From: Voacanga thouarsii
Lineage: Eukaryota; Streptophyta; Magnoliopsida; Gentianales; Apocynaceae
DNA length: 64,000 nucleotides
Direction of reading: 5' to 3'
NCBI GenBank assembly: GCA_026120185.1
Contig: JANUWF010002362.1
Coordinates: 186,001 to 250,000, forward strand
Position numbers and translations under genes: made by a program. Positions 11,443-24,057 of this stretch are shown here, one piece after another (positions within the stretch are counted from its first letter, which is position 1; each line of letters begins with the position of its first letter). The notes under the pieces were generated by a model. The model searched no databases. It was not told the DNA's origin and saw only the letters and a list, made by a program, of their open reading frames with translations.

Positions 11443-12905
11443 CAGAACCAATCATTCATGTATCTAATACCGAATAACTCAACATGACAATCATATTTCT
11501 TTTGGGATAGTGCTTTCGTAAGCAGGTCAGCTATGTTCTCATCCACAGGAACTCTCTCTATGTTTATTTCCTTAGCTGCTTTAAAAGCGGCTATGTACTC
11601 AGCTTCTATCATAGAGTTGGCAATAGTCTCCTGTTTGGAATTTTTCCAACTTATTGCCCCTCCGCACAATGTAAACACGTACCTGGATTGTGATTTGAAA
11701 TCATCTTTGTCAGATTGAAAACTGGCATCAGTATATCCGTTTATTCTCAAATCACCTTCTTTATATACTAAGAGCATACCCCTAGTCCTTCGTAAGTACT
11801 TAAGAATATTCTTTACAGCCGCCCAATGACCCTCACTAGGGTCAAATTGGTATCTGCTCGTCAAACTGAGAGCACAAGATACATCGGGCCTAGTACATAT
11901 CATAGCATACATGATAGATCTAACTACCGAGACATATGGAATGTTACTCATGTGATCCCTTTCAACTTGTATCTTGAGAGACATCGACTTTGAAAGGCTT
12001 ACACCATATGACATGGGTAAGAATCCCTTTTTGGATTGATCCATGCTAAACCTCTTTAGCACTTTATCTATGTATGTAGACTATGAAAGACCAAGCAACC
12101 TTTTGGATCTATCTCTATAGATCCTTATTCCAAGAATATAGGTTGCTTCTCCGAGGTCTTTCATGGAGAATTATTTAGACAGCCAAATTTTAACCGTTTG
12201 TAAGACAGGTATATCGTTTCCTATTAGCAATACGTCATCTACATAAAGCAGTAAGAAAACGATTACATTCCCACTAACCTTCTTGTATACACAAGGCTCA
12301 TCCATGTTTTGAATGAAACTAAACTCTTTGATTGTTTCATCAAAATGGATGTTCCAACTCCTAGAAGACTGCTTAAGTCCATAAATGGACCTTTGTAGCT
12401 TGCACACCTTTGTGCTATCATTGGATGCGAAACCCTAAGGTTGTGTCATATACATTTCCTCAATCAGATTTCCATTTAGGAAAGCTATTTTCACTTCTAT
12501 TTGTCAAATCTTATAATCATGATGAGCAGCAATGGCTAGGAGTATCCTAATGGATTTCAACATGCCTACTAGCGAGAAGGTTTCATCATAGTCAATACCA
12601 TGTTGTTGACGATAACCCTTTGCCACTAGTCGTGCTTTATAGGTAACTAAATTACCATCCATGTCCATTTTCTTCTTGAAAATCCACGTGTACCCAATAA
12701 GTTTAATTCCTTTGGGTGGATTAACCAAAGTCCATACTTGGTTGTCGTACATGGAATCCATCTCTAACTTTATAGCCTCAAGCCATTTGCCAAATTCTGA
12801 ACTATTCAGAACATCTATATAGGCAGTAGGCTCATCTTCATCTATGAGCAATATGTCATTGTGGTCACTAATAAGAAATCTATATCTCTCAGGTGCCACA
12901 CGTAT
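11443..12905 (-). pseudogene. RT and RNase H of copia element F
   Basis: Reverse transcriptase is recognised by YTWIFKKKMDMDG, KARLVAKGYRQ, CKLQRSIYGLKQSSRSWN and the catalytic FLLLYVDDVLLIGND near 12210-12250. It continues through YAMICTRPDVSCALSLTSRY into RNase H (INGYTDASFQSD, GGAISWKNSKQETIANSM, EAEYIAAFKAAKE). RNase H then jumps to NIERVPVDENIADLLTK, so roughly 60 residues usual in this family are missing. Stops interrupt near 12090, 12170, 12440 and 12500. Inactive. Confidence 0.92.
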
Positions 12906-14407
12906 CCTACTAGATCTATGAGATTCTTGTGCATTAGAAGGTACATCTATTCTCTAAATAGACATGGGGTTAGACGGTTGATCCTCGTTTGTTTGGTCTT
13001 CATGAACTTCACTAAGTTCAATCTTACTCCCACTGTCTCTCTTGAGCATGTGCTCCTTTTCTAAGAAGATGGCATACTTCAAAACAAACAATTTGTTTTT
13101 GGAAGGTAAATAGAAGTAATATCCGAAAGATTCTTTCGGATATCCAACAAACAAACACTTGTCAGACTTACTATCAAGTTTATCTTATTGTAGCCTTTTG
13201 ACAAAGGTAGGACAACCCCATACTCGCAAGTGAGATAACTTTAGTCTCTTACCAAAGAACATTTCAAATGGGGTAGTATCAACCGATTTTTTCGAAACTC
13301 TGTTTAGTATATAAACAGAAGTTTCTAGTGCATACCCCTAAAACGATTTTGGTAGGTCTGCAGAAGCCATCATGGTCTGTACCATATCCAGAAGGGTTCG
13401 ATTCCTTCTCTCAGATACACCGTTATGCTGAGGTGTATGTGGTGGAGTCTATTTAGATATTATCCCATTATCTCTAAGATAACTCAAAAACTCTTGACTC
13501 AAGTATTCCCCTCCTCGATCAGATCTTAGAGTCTTTATACTTTTGCCAAGTTATTTCTCTATTTCATTCTTGAAGTCTTTGAACTTTTCAAAAGCCTCAG
13601 ATTTGTATTTCATTAAATACAAATACTCATATCGTGAGAAGTCATCGATAAAGGTTATGAAATAGTTGTAACCTCCTCTTGCTTGTATCGACATTGGGCA
13701 TCAGAATGTATGAGTTCTAATAACTCCTTGGCCCGTTCTCCTTTTATTGGAAAAGGAGTTTTAGTCATTTTTCCTAGTAAACAACATTCGCATATGCCAT
13801 ATGATTCATAATCAAATGACCCTAAGTCACCAAGCTTGTGTAACTTAGAAACACGATTTTCGTTTACATGGCATAAATGACAATGCCATAAGTAAGAGGT
13901 GTTAGAGTTATCCATTTTAGGTTTCTTATTATTTATATTAAGAATTGGATTATTCAAGTCTAGAACGTATAAACCATTAACTAAAGTTGCTGAACCATAG
14001 TGAATATCATTCAAAGAAAAAAAATAACATGTATTCTTAAATATTAAATGAAATCCATATAAGTCTAAACATACAACTGAGATAATGTTTTTCATTAAAA
14101 CTAGTACATAATAACGGTTTTACAGTTCTAGAATTAATCCCAAAGGCAGGTTCAACTCGTATGTCCCCACAGCAAGTGGAGCAACCTTTACCCCTTTTAC
14201 AGTATGTAGGTCCACATCACCTTTCTCTAGCCTTCTACTGCTCTTTAGCCCCTGCAAGTTATTGCACAAATAAGATCCACATCCGGTATCTAATACCCAT
14301 ATCTCATTTATAAAGGCAATATTTATCTCAATCACAAACATACCTGGAGAAGAAGTAGAAGTGCTTGTAAGCTTCTCCTTCTGCTTCTTGTCCTTAATGG
14401 TCTCCAA
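12906..14407 (-). pseudogene. Protease and integrase of copia element F
   Basis: The protease motif WVLDTGCGSYLCNN lies near 14270-14320, followed by the GAG-pre-integrase zinc region (YLWHCHLCHVNENRVSKLHK, CECCLLGKMTKTPF) and integrase pieces to about 13150. Integrase is broken: the first catalytic Asp region (LELIHSDAQ) is followed by a disrupted stretch, and a later block ending near 12954 carries the linker to RT. Stops and shifts occur throughout. Confidence 0.85.
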
Positions 14408-15181
14408 GTAGGCTTTGCAGTTTCATCTCCAGTGGCCCATCTTCCCACAATGATGGCATGGGCCCTTGGTAGTTGCATCCTTTTTGTTCACACCACCTTT
14501 GGGCTTCATGGGAGCCTTCTTCTTCTTCTTTTGAACTTTCTTCTTAAAAGAGGAAGATTCTACCATTAAAATTACATTGGAATCCTTCTTCATGAAGGAC
14601 TTTGCAGTTTTGAGAAGATTGATCAACTCAGGAATGGTAGACTAAATCTTGTTCATCTGATAGTTAATCATAAATTGTGAGAAACTATTAGGCAAAGACT
14701 GTAGAATTAAGTCAACACTTAAGTCATTATGCATTGCAAACCCGAGAGATCCAAGCTTCTCTATTAAGCCCACCATCTTCAGCCCATGAGTAGCCACAGA
14801 AGAACCCTCTACCATTTTGCAATGAAACAGTTGCTTCGAGATCTCATATCACTCAGTTTTAGCTTAGGCATCAAACAGCTCTCAAAGATGTAAAATGATC
14901 GATTGAGCATCCATATGCTCGTGCTGTTTTTGCAACTCAAGAGTCATGGATGCCAGCATAATACATGATGCTGTATCGCTATCCTCCTTGTACCTCTTAT
15001 GGACAGCATACTCATCAGCATGAGCATCTTGGACTAGTGGTGGTGGAATAGGAGCATCTAGCACGTAGAGGAACTTTTTTTACTTGAGAACGATTCTCAA
15101 ATTTCTATACCAGTCGATATAGTTTGATTCGGTTAACTTGTTGGTTTCCAAAATGCTACGTAAGTTCAAGTTCGTTGACAT
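14408..15181 (-). pseudogene. gag of copia element F
   Basis: ATG at 15181 opens MSTNLNLRSILETNKL, then YIDWYRNLRIVLK, a stop, LYVLDAPIPP, and SCIMLASMTLELQKQHEH. These are hallmarks of the UBN2-type gag of plant copia elements. A zinc knuckle CHHCGKMGHWR near 14430-14460 is cut by a stop before its last Cys. At least five stops make it non-functional. A splice-acceptor-like CATCTAG lies 12 nt before the ATG. Confidence 0.88.
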
Positions 15182-15193
15182 GATGCAAGTGAC

Positions 15194-15195
15194 CT
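15194..15195 (-). other. Candidate splice acceptor before F gag
   Basis: On the minus strand a pyrimidine-rich run ends TTACATCTAG|G, 12 nt before the gag ATG. Paired with the donor-like site at 17125-17124 it would remove the leader. Confidence 0.4.
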
Positions 15196-16427
15196 AGATG
15201 TAAAAATAGAGAGCATTAGCTACTTGTATATACACATGATATGCAAATAATTAGGACTTTAATTAAACACATTTTTACTCCACTATTTTACTTAAACCAA
15301 TAGCCCCCACTACTGATTCAGGAAAGCCCATTGGAAGCTTTCCTAGTGGACCAGTATCCAAATTCCTCAACAATAACCTTGGGTTTGCCCAACAAGCCAC
15401 CCTTGAGTTCATTAGTAGGTATCCAATACCAATTACATCGTATATAACTACCGGATCATTGGATGATTAACAGCTTTTAATCTTAAAGCCTTTTGGGCTA
15501 CTCTAACTTTTCCTCTAAATTTCTTTATGCTTGAGTTTGCCTAATCGGAATAAGGAATTTCGTTAAACTCGATCCATTAATTAGGAATTTAATTCCATAG
15601 CTTGAACATGCCCAATGTCAAGTAGGCTTGGGTTTTCCCAACAACCTGGTCTCGAAAAAGGACTCTCATTCTTACTATATTAACGGAAGGAATTAGGTTT
15701 AATATTAATTAAGAGATTTGTTCCTTTTAGTGATTTCATTGAATGACATGCATAAAAATCAATAAATCACATAATTGATAATTAAGGTAATGAAGCGATT
15801 ACGCGGTATGGTTATGGACTTTTCCTAAATTAATTTCTTTGAACCATAAAAGAAATTAATATAGTTAACCCTATGTGTTCATGCATGATTTAAGTAGAAG
15901 GTCTTACCTTCTCGCCTTATTTTGGTCGCCATCTCCAGAATAAAATAATTTTACTCCTATCTAACCTATGTAAACTAATTACATAATTTCCTAAAGAGAG
16001 AAAACCTCGAGTTACATTCGAGGGGAGTTAGATGTGAAGAAAATTACACAAGAATTCTAGAGAAGGAAGGACACGCAAGCCCTATTTCATAAAAAACTAA
16101 AACTATAAAATACATGAACAAATATAATTGGTTTTAGTCTATAACCGTCCACCATGCCATTGACTATGCTTTAACAAAATAAACATATACTTTTATCATT
16201 TCAAAATCACTATTTTGGAAAGACAAAACAAATTCTAAAATCACCATTTTAGAAAAATACACTAATTTTAGATTTTCAAAATCATTATTTTAAAAACAAA
16301 ATTGTTTATCTCAAAACTAATTTTGAGAAAATGCTTTTGGGTCCCGTTTCTCATCAAATGAGATTTTTCCCTTTCAAAATTCTGTTCTAGGAATTTTTTT
16401 TTTTTAAATACTTGGAAGTCGCAAACA

Positions 16428-16585
16428 GAGCAGAACCGGCGCCGGTTTTGAAGCCAGAGCCGGCGCCGACTCTATTCTGGTTTTTTTTTAAAAAAAAATT
16501 CCTTTTCAAAACCAATTTCTGAACATCACGAACAGAATGGAACTGGCACTGGCTTGGACGCCGGAGCCAGCGCCAGTTGTGTTCT
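16428..16585. repeat. GC-rich repeat island in F leader
   Basis: Two diverged units of about 110 bp. The first holds the 14-bp palindrome AACCGGCGCCGGTT and GCCGGCGCCG; the second has CTGGCACTGGC and GCCAGCGCCAG. They stand out from an AT-rich leader and can fold into strong hairpins. Confidence 0.7.
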
Positions 16586-17004
16586 GAAACAATGGCGGCA
16601 ATTTTTCAAAAAAATCCAGAAACAATTTCTGGTGCTTTCTTCCTCTACAAATTTTCAGTGAGAACAAGTCTCAGTAGTATTTTCTATTTTGAAGCTCTAA
16701 ACAACAACTAATTTGTTAGTTTAAACAAAATCAAAACGGAAAATTAGGATGAAACGGAGGGTAACATCTATGTTGCAAGAAAACGTTTTTCCTCCAAAAA
16801 TTTTCAGCACCAAAGAAAGCATCTTTTCGAAATACGCCGTGACTTTTACACAACCATATTGTGCTACGGACCCAATCCATAATGATCGAAACGATTTCGA
16901 CTCGAGTGAAAATGATTTTCACAGCAAACAAAGACAAACAAGAAAACAATTTTTCATGCCAAAACAATGTCCGTAGACCACACATAGCATGTCAATGACA
17001 CCAC

Positions 17005-18702
17005 TATTGGGTATCTCAAACTCGTATCGTATACGGTGCAATGAAAAATAAAACGACATACCCTCCCAGGACCCGTCTATGTGTGGAAAACAAGACATAA
17101 AGAGAGTAAAGGTAATAGCATTTACCTTTGGGTGATCATCCGAAAAACAAAAAATTTCTTCTTCAAGTTGAGGTGCGATCCAGCAATCCTCATGATCAAC
17201 CTCCACGCGAGTTGAAGGTCTAACCACTATAATTACAGTGTGTGATTATCTTTAATAGTAATCCACATAGAGGATATACTCAAGCACCAAAATTTCCTGT
17301 GCCAGTAGAAAAAGATGGTGGCTTGGGTTTTTTGATCAAGATCAAATCGAGAGAGAGAAGAGAGGAAGCTGTTGTTTTGTGTGTTCTTCAGCTAGGGTTT
17401 TTCGTGTGTTACATATACTATATATTACACAAAATTTCCCTCCCAAAACTGAGAATTCTAATCCTATTAGAATTTCCTAATTGTAATTGGAAGCATCAAG
17501 TTCTCACAATTACAACGTAGACCACAAATTATAACTAATTATAATTTGTCCACAACAACTTCTCTTTCTCTCAATCAACCCCACTATGTTATCAAATAAC
17601 ATCTTGAGTATATAATCCGCTATTGTGTGTGATCTATTAGATTTCCCAATCAATTGGTAGCGAACATGAATTAATCCAAATGTCTTTAAGATTAATAATC
17701 CATAATTAATTAGAATTAATCCTATCAATTCTAATCATGATTGGTTTATTAATTCATCAATTAATAAACCCATATTCTCAGATCATGAGTGGTATCTAGC
17801 AACACATCATGACCACTCAAGAGTCCAGGAAGTCAAGTGGTTTGACATGAACCCTTCAACAACAAACTTCAGTGCAATTGACTTCTTTCACCATACAATT
17901 TCTCATTCGGTTTGGAGTATGGAATTAGTAACAACTCCCTCCAGAATTAATTCTGGCCCGAATACAATAGTACTTGTACCAGGAACCCACTACTCTAGAT
18001 GTGTATCAATTTAAAACTATTTCTAATACACAATCGCCTTGGCCAAGGACTTTCGAGTAGTAATTCCTACAAGTGGTTGTGAGATATTCACCCCTACTAT
18101 TAGGAGTGATAAATCCTTTATTAACCCTCTCAACTACTTTCGTTTACCTCACAATATACCCAATATCCATCCCTTAGGTGGCCCTCGATCGAGCTCCAGA
18201 GATTGGAATCAAAGTACAATGCTCATCAAACAAAGTACCTTGGAGATCTCAAGTCTAAGGATACTTACACGTTTGCTATATTGAGATTATGTCATTGGCA
18301 CTAAATAGTTATCCATGTGATTATCTTATAGCTAGGTCATCCAATGAACTTTTTCTACTAACAAGCATCCACGTGTTAACTTTAAGTATCTCAATACTCA
18401 CGATTATGAGAACCACCGCCTGATCAAACCAGAAAGTCTAACACATGCTAGTCTTAATGCATTAATGATGTCATGTCTCATTAATACTATGAATAAGGAC
18501 TATTTAATTACTAACACCATCCAGTGTAGTAGGAATCTCATATCATAATTTCCTTAACACAGTGTTGTACTTTGGACTTTATCGAATAGTTATATTACTT
18601 AAAGTAAATAAAAGAAAATATAAGATAAATAATACCTTTTATTAAAATAAAATGTATGATATACAATGTACAAGTAATTGCCTCTAGGGAACAACACTAA
18701 CA
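17005..18702 (-). repeat. 5' LTR of element F
   Basis: 1698 bp, matching 9711-11427. Its terminal dinucleotide at 17005 is TA instead of TG. A donor-like CAAAG|GTAAATG lies on the minus strand at 17125-17124, 120 nt from the LTR end. Confidence 0.92.
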
Positions 18703-19830
18703 TGCACTTTAGCTTTAGTGAATGGTTTATCATCAGCATCTATTTTCTTCACCATGCTATTCTGATGGAATTTGAAAAATTAATGTTGGATTGATGGCAC
18801 CACACTATTTTCATGGAGCCATGATCTTCCTAGCAGAATGTTGTATGAGGTTTTAGCATCAATAACATGAAAAAGAGTATTTGAAGGCATATCTCCAATT
18901 AATATACCCAGTCAAAGAGTACTACTGGTTTGTTGCCCACTTGATTGAATCCTTGTATTATAAGGTAGCTTTGAGACAATTCATCCATAGAAATGCTTAA
19001 CTCTCTCAATATCTATAGAGGTAAGATGTTTATTGCCGATCCTCCGTCCAACAGTAGCCTATTCACATTTTGCTCTTGTACATAGCCAGCCACAAATAAT
19101 AGTCTCTTGTGAGGCATCGAACCAAGTAGCAAATGATCATCATTAAATATGATCTCTACCATACAACTACTAAGGTCTACTGAAAAATTGATTTTCTCCA
19201 TGTCTCCTTCTTTTGTGCACTCATCATTATTTTCTTCGTTTTCCTCATCATGTATGGCACAGCATGAGACAGTGTTGAACTTTTTAGAAAGTTCTCTTAA
19301 TATAAAATCTTTTAGTGTAAAAGGTGCTGGGAATTTCTTCTATAAGAAATCATCAACTATTGGTGCAATTTTAGTTTGCTTACTTTTGATCGTCCTTATA
19401 TTTTTCTTGGTGAATTTACTTCTTACCAGCAAAACTCCACCGCTTGGGGCTTTCATACACTTTCTTCTTGTTATTATAAGCATCCAACCTTTATCTTCAC
19501 CATGTATAGAAGGTTCTTCAATTTCTTGTTGATATCCTTTGGCTGGAAAGATTTGTCTATCCAATTCAATCTTGACAGGATTAAAACTTCCAAACTTAAC
19601 GTAAAAAATAATGGGGACAATAGGAGGGACTACAGCAGTTGTCAAATTTGTAGATGCCTTCTCTTTCTCAAAGACTACATGTCCTTCATGGACCAACTGC
19701 ATGATTATGTCCTTGAGTACAAAGCATTTCTTAGTTGGATGACCAATCAGTCGATGGATGACAAATCATTTAGACATTTTGCTTCTGGTAATTATATGGC
19801 CTTAGCAGCTAAAAATTTATAAAACGTTGA
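18703..19830 (-). pseudogene. Tat/Ogre-type gypsy gag-protease fragment
   Basis: On the minus strand it reads GEDKGWMLIITRRKCMK, then an acidic spacer, LLLGSMPHKRLLFVAGYVQE and LLLDGGSAINILPL, then ELSQSYLIIQGFNQ. This order is typical of the gag-protease part of plant Tat-lineage gypsy elements; the protease active-site triad here is DGG. Only this portion remains: it is cut at 18702 by the end of F, and RT and integrase are absent. Stops begin soon after the protease motif. Confidence 0.8.
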
Positions 19831-19980
19831 AAAAATATCAGATTTGAAGAAAGGATATTCTTTAGATTACCTTTCTTCTAAGGTTACTTTCTTCCTTTCT
19901 TGTGGACGATCCACCTTTTGAATTACTTTTAAAGAAATTTGTATTGAAGCCGCAATTGTTGTCATAGACTCCTATGCTTC
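19831..19980. other. Short unassigned stretch
   Basis: Probably the degenerate end of the Tat-type gag; nothing clear is visible. Confidence 0.3.
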
Positions 19981-20658
19981 TGATAGGGGCAAAATTCATC
20001 TATATTTTTCTAATTATTTGGGGGTATTTTTTGATACATTTCTTGTAATAACTAGGCATATTTTTTCATATTTTATATTTTACCTTTAGAAAGGTATTTT
20101 TGGATTTTTATTGTAGAAAAAGACTAAAAAATGAACAAATTGTCGCCGTCAGAAAATGGCTAGTACCGGCAGTGACCCACTGAGATTTGGAAAAGCAGGG
20201 GTTTCATCGTTCCAAAAATAGAGCCTGACCGGGCCGACCATAGCACAGCCAGAGCAGACCCTAATCTGTCTAATGTAGGCAAGCTTTCCAATTATGTACG
20301 GATTTGGTAATTTCCTAAGAGTTTTGGTATTTTCCAATCTCTACTCGACCTAGGACTTTTAGAAGTATATTTAAACAAGAAAAACAAAAGACAAAGGTGT
20401 AAATTGAAGGATCCAAGCTAGCTACTTATTATTCAAAGATAAAATCATCACTCAAAGGAGCATTGTTCAAAATAGTTTTTCAAGAGAAGAAGAAGCACTT
20501 GTCTATGAGTTCTATATTTTATCCTTTGTTTACTTTTCTAGAACAATGATGTGCTTAATGTTTTGATTATAATAGGATATTATTTTGGAGATTATAATTT
20601 TGAGTTAATTTGAATTTTTGATCAATCTATTATTGTCCTTGGTATTTAATTACTTGTT
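19981..20658 (+). repeat. Truncated LTR, unassigned gypsy family
   Basis: Begins TGATAGGGGCAAAATTCAT like an LTR start. It has a TATA-like GTATATTTAAAC near 20366 followed by an untranslated-leader-like AAGAGAAGAAGAAG run. A GC-rich patch (CCGGCAGTG, ACCGGGCCGACC) sits at 20150-20240. It is cut by the start of element H. No other copy is in the window, so the call rests on these features only. Confidence 0.45.
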
Positions 20659-22450
20659 TGTTGGAAAGTATGCCCTCAAAGACTATATATTCTATGTAAA
20701 TATATTATAATAAAATTTTTATTCATTTAATTTAGTTTATTTCTTATAATATTGCACATTTAAGGTCTAAGTATGATAAGTAATGGTCTATGTATTGGGT
20801 CGTTCTTCACAATAAGGTACAGACAATGAGTACTTGTCATACAAGTAAAATTAAGCTCTTAGTTGTTTGATGGAATTGGGCATTTCATTAAGGTAAGACT
20901 ATTATGCTGTGAGTTCCAATGAGGAATGATTTACTTTGAATCAGTAAGTAGTTCACTCACATCACTAGCATAAGCGTATTTTGAATATATATATAACTGG
21001 ACCTGTAGTAGTGCTCTCTTATAAAGTACTATGATTATAGAGACTGGATTATTACTGCTACAGCGTGGACGGATACTTTCATACTTAAGTATGAGTTGGT
21101 GGTCTGGCAAAGCTAGGGTTTTATACTTTGATATATGTTGGGTGAGATTTCTTTTGTGAGATCAATATCCTTGTATGTTGGGTGTATTACTCTAGTTAGT
21201 TAATACGGATTCAAGAAATAGAGTCTCTATGCTTCACTTAGTGAAGTTAAATTGCTCATTTGTGATTGTCTAGGATAATCTAATAATCCAAGGCCCTAGG
21301 AACGTAACTCGAGAATGTGTGCTTTTGGGTAACTTTTAATGATAAGCAAGTATATTTAAGTGAGTCATAGATTATCATATTAGAGATCTAAGAATGGTAG
21401 ATGTCTTTGATATGGGTGTTAGTACATTTATCCTGTCTCATTGATGGGTGTTACATAGAGATATATTTCTGTCATTTCACCTTTAGGTCGGAGACATTGC
21501 TTTAGCAATATTATTCTTGGGGTCAATATTTCCATATGGTGATAAATGAAAAATGTTTAAAGTGGTAAAATATAGCTATTTGATAGTAACAGCATTTTGG
21601 TCATTTTAGTAGTCATGAATAATATGACTCTTGGTCCCCGGAGCAGCTCAAGTTACTTTGTGGTATTTAGATACAATCTGTGCTTGTTACATAATTATTT
21701 GGAAGAGAAATAAAATTTAATCTAAGAGTCCAATTAGGATTGATTAATTAGTCTTGGGTTTTCATAAGACCTAGAAAAGATAATTAATTAATTAAGAGAA
21801 CTGGGTTGGAAAAAATTAATTAATTGGACTGATTTATGTTGACATATATTAAGAGTACAATTAGAATTAATTAATTAGTCTTGGGTATTTAATGAAGCCC
21901 AGAAAAGATAATTAATTAATTAAGAGAATTTGGTTACTCTTGGATTGGTTCTAGAGCACAGCTCCAAGCCCATTAGGGCTTAATGTTTTCAGGCGTTAGG
22001 GCTTAATCAAGCCCTAAGGCTGGCCAAAAATATATGAGCAAGAGAGGGAGAAAAATAACATGGTTTTTTTGAGTTCTCTCTCTCAAGAGTGCCATCTCTC
22101 CCTTTCTCTCTTGTGGACTATTTTTCTCTTCCTCCTCTTTAGAAAGAGAGTATCTTGATTATCCAAAGAATAAGCTTTCACCAAGTTAACCCAAGAGCAA
22201 GATAGTGTCATACTCCGGAAGACAAAGAGAGAACACTTGAGGACGCTTGATGCGTAAGATTGGCGGGAATACTAGTCAAACTGCAAGTGCCTACTTCTCC
22301 CTATCCAACTCAAGTTCCAATGCAACTTAGTCCCTTGTTGGTTAATCCATGACCAATCAAGAAAAGTAAGTCCTCTCTCCTAGATGTAGCTCAAAAATTT
22401 GAAAAATTTTTCGATGCATTTTCTTTGATGTTTTCTGTTTTGATCTTTTA
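20659..22450 (+). repeat. 5' LTR of element H
   Basis: Starts TGTTGGAAAGTATGCCC, close to the C LTR start, and ends GATCTTTTA two bases before the primer-binding site. It has two tandem hairpin units (21743-21788 and 21865-21921), a TATA-like ATATATGA near 22030 and a donor-like AAAA|GTAAGT with GT at 22366. Confidence 0.8.
21743..21921. repeat. Two tandem hairpins in LTR H
   Basis: ATTAATTA (21743-21750) pairs with 21781-21788, with a GTCTTGGG/AAGACC core. AATTAATTAATTA (21865-21877) pairs with 21909-21921, with a CTTGGG/GCCCAG core. The units share most of their bases. Confidence 0.65.
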
Positions 22451-22452
22451 AG

Positions 22453-22465
22453 TGGTATCAGAGCT
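22453..22465 (+). promoter_or_regulatory. Primer-binding site of element H
   Basis: TGGTATCAGAGCT, complementary to the initiator-methionine tRNA 3' end, two bases after the LTR. Confidence 0.85.
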
Positions 22466-22805
22466 ACGGTTTTCATCTAGGAGTATGTACTAGGGTTAAA
22501 ATTTGGAAAAGGTGGTTCCTTTACTATTAAAAATAAATCTACATTAGTTTCTAGAGTTCATGTACGCCTCGCGGTTAAAGGCCTACGATAATATATTCTA
22601 ATGGTTTTCCCATTGTTTTTCTGATTTTGAATAAATGTAATATATGCCTCATGGTTAGACGCATAGGCATTGTAAGGACATGTTTTTATGTCTAGTTTTG
22701 AGTTTCTTTTAACCTGTAAATTTTGGGGATAGAAAAACGTGATTGTTAGAATTGTTGAGGGGCGGAAAATGACTAAAAAGTAGGATTTTTTTCAAAACTC
22801 GATGA

Positions 22806-22965
22806 AATCCAGAACTGACCCGATGCCAAGTGGCCCAATCAGACTAGGCACTAGGTCCACTCTGCCCAATCAGAGGTTTTGGATAAATAGAGGAGACCCG
22901 GCACCAGGAAGGCCTAATGGACCAAGTGCCAAGTCCACTCTGCCCAAAGGCGGATGCGTGCAATT
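22806..22965 (+). repeat. GC-rich repeat island in H leader
   Basis: Two diverged units ending TCCACTCTGCCCAA (near 22855 and 22936). Contains GGCACTAGGTCCA, identical to a word in the LTR of gypsy element G. Confidence 0.65.
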
Positions 22966-23257
22966 TTGTCCAAGAAAAAGGAAAGTACTGCTGAAGTTCT
23001 GTACCTCAATTTTTTCTTAATGTAATAATGTTTTGAAACCATTGTATGAGGTTAATTTTCTGTAATGGTTTTATTTATCTATAGATGAATAATTTGCATG
23101 ATTATTCATGATGCTTAAATAAGATCATTCATTTTTAAATTCATGATGCTTAATCCATTGTTCGGTCACTTAAGTATAAATGAATAGTTTGAGCATGAAA
23201 AAGTTTAGTTTTGTTATCATGCTTATTTCATTTTTGTGATCAACTGCACAAGTTCTT

Positions 23258-23275
23258 GTGAGACCAAAGTCTCAC
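23258..23275. other. CAAA-loop hairpin, H leader
   Basis: Perfect 7-bp stem GTGAGAC/GTCTCAC closing a CAAA loop. Two counterparts with different stems lie in the C leader (29402-29419, 29624-29637). Confidence 0.65.
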
Positions 23276-23330
23276 TAGATAGAACCTTTTTTTATATAAC
23301 GTTTTAATTTAAGAAACTTTAAAATAAAAG

Positions 23331-23390
23331 AGTTCATGGTTTATTCTCTTAAAGGGTTTAATCCTTGATATAGAGAATAATATTGAAATT
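23331..23390. other. Leader hairpin H-1
   Basis: Inner stem TTATTCTCT/AGAGAATAA (23341-23349 with 23372-23380) closes a loop containing AAAGGGTTTAATCCTTGA. A weaker outer stem is TTCA/TGAA (23333-23336 with 23384-23387). Confidence 0.7.
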
Positions 23391-23440
23391 AAGGCTATTC
23401 AATAAAGTTTTACTTGATTATTAACTTAGAATAGTAAAAT

Positions 23441-23501
23441 AAATTCATAGTTTATTCTCTCAAAGGATTTAATCCTCGACATAAAGAATAATATTGAATT
23501 T
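23441..23501. other. Leader hairpin H-2
   Basis: Outer stem AAATTCA/TGAATTT (23441-23447 with 23495-23501) is perfect. The inner stem TTATTCTCT/AAAGAATAA (23452-23460 with 23483-23491) has one mismatch. The loop holds AAAGGATTTAATCCT. Confidence 0.7.
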
Positions 23502-24057
23502 TAGTTTTTTACTAAAGTTAATAAAATCATAAGAGTATAGAAAATGTTTTTGGGCCTAAAACTCTATTTTCAATAAAATATTAAGTGGGAGAGGGGTTCC
23601 AATGATCCCATGGCTTCTATCACAACTCTCATTAGAGATAGTAGATTTTCTCGTATCATTCTGAGCATGACCCCCTATAGGATGGATTTTCACAAGTATC
23701 TAGAACTAATGGAATAGTAAAATTAAAAGCCTAGGGTATTTGCTAGGATCGACTAACCTACGTTGGATGTTTTTAGCCCTAGATTGCCCATATGTGGTGT
23801 AAATCAGTGGCCATCCTTTTAGTGAAACTTTTTTTAGACCATTACCTATTTAGGAAGTTTTGGATCGTGATAGTTATACACTTAACTTAGAATGCTATTA
23901 ATCTTCCTATGAGGCTTTATTAGTTTTTCTAAGAGCCAAACTATTTATATTATTGATAATGATTTTAAGAGTTATCTATTATTAAAAAAATAATATAAAG
24001 AATATGCATTTTTATTTCTTGCAAACTAAATGAATGTTTTTTTGCAATATTTCCAAA

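Larger units (their letters stand above)
15182..17004 (-). other. 5' leader of copia element F
   Basis: About 1.8 kb with no gene, between 5' LTR and gag. It holds a GC-rich repeat island (16428-16585) and a palindrome GGAATTTAATTCC (15584-15596) that recalls the loop of the leader hairpins in C and H. The primer-binding site next to the LTR is degenerate (TGGTGTCATTGAC). Confidence 0.65.
9711..18702 (-). mobile_element. Ty1/copia element F, complete in layout, degenerate
   Basis: Two LTRs (9711-11427 and 17005-18702) flank a minus-strand internal region in copia order: leader, gag, protease, integrase, RT, RNase H, polypurine tract. The flanks do not show a target duplication (GAAGT on the left, TGCAC on the right), and the left flank is gypsy gag (+) while the right is Tat-type protease (-). 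Many stops, and a deletion in RNase H, make it inactive. Confidence 0.9.
22466..24057 (+). other. 5' leader of element H
   Basis: About 1.6 kb with no gene between primer-binding site and gag. It contains a GC-rich repeat island (22806-22965), a CAAA-loop hairpin (23258-23275), two covarying hairpins (23331-23390, 23441-23501), and near 23590-23720 a block shared with the C leader (GGGGTTCCAA, CCATGGCTTC, CTCATTAGAGAT). Confidence 0.75.

Noticed and set aside
16731..16985. 84-codon minus-strand and 75-codon plus-strand frames in the F leader
   Set aside because: They overlap each other, show no known motif, and lie next to the LTR where primer and leader sequence are expected.
24045..24057. 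Splice acceptor before H gag like that in C
   Set aside because: H reads TTTCCAAA where C has TTTTCAGAA, so no AG is present; perhaps lost by mutation.
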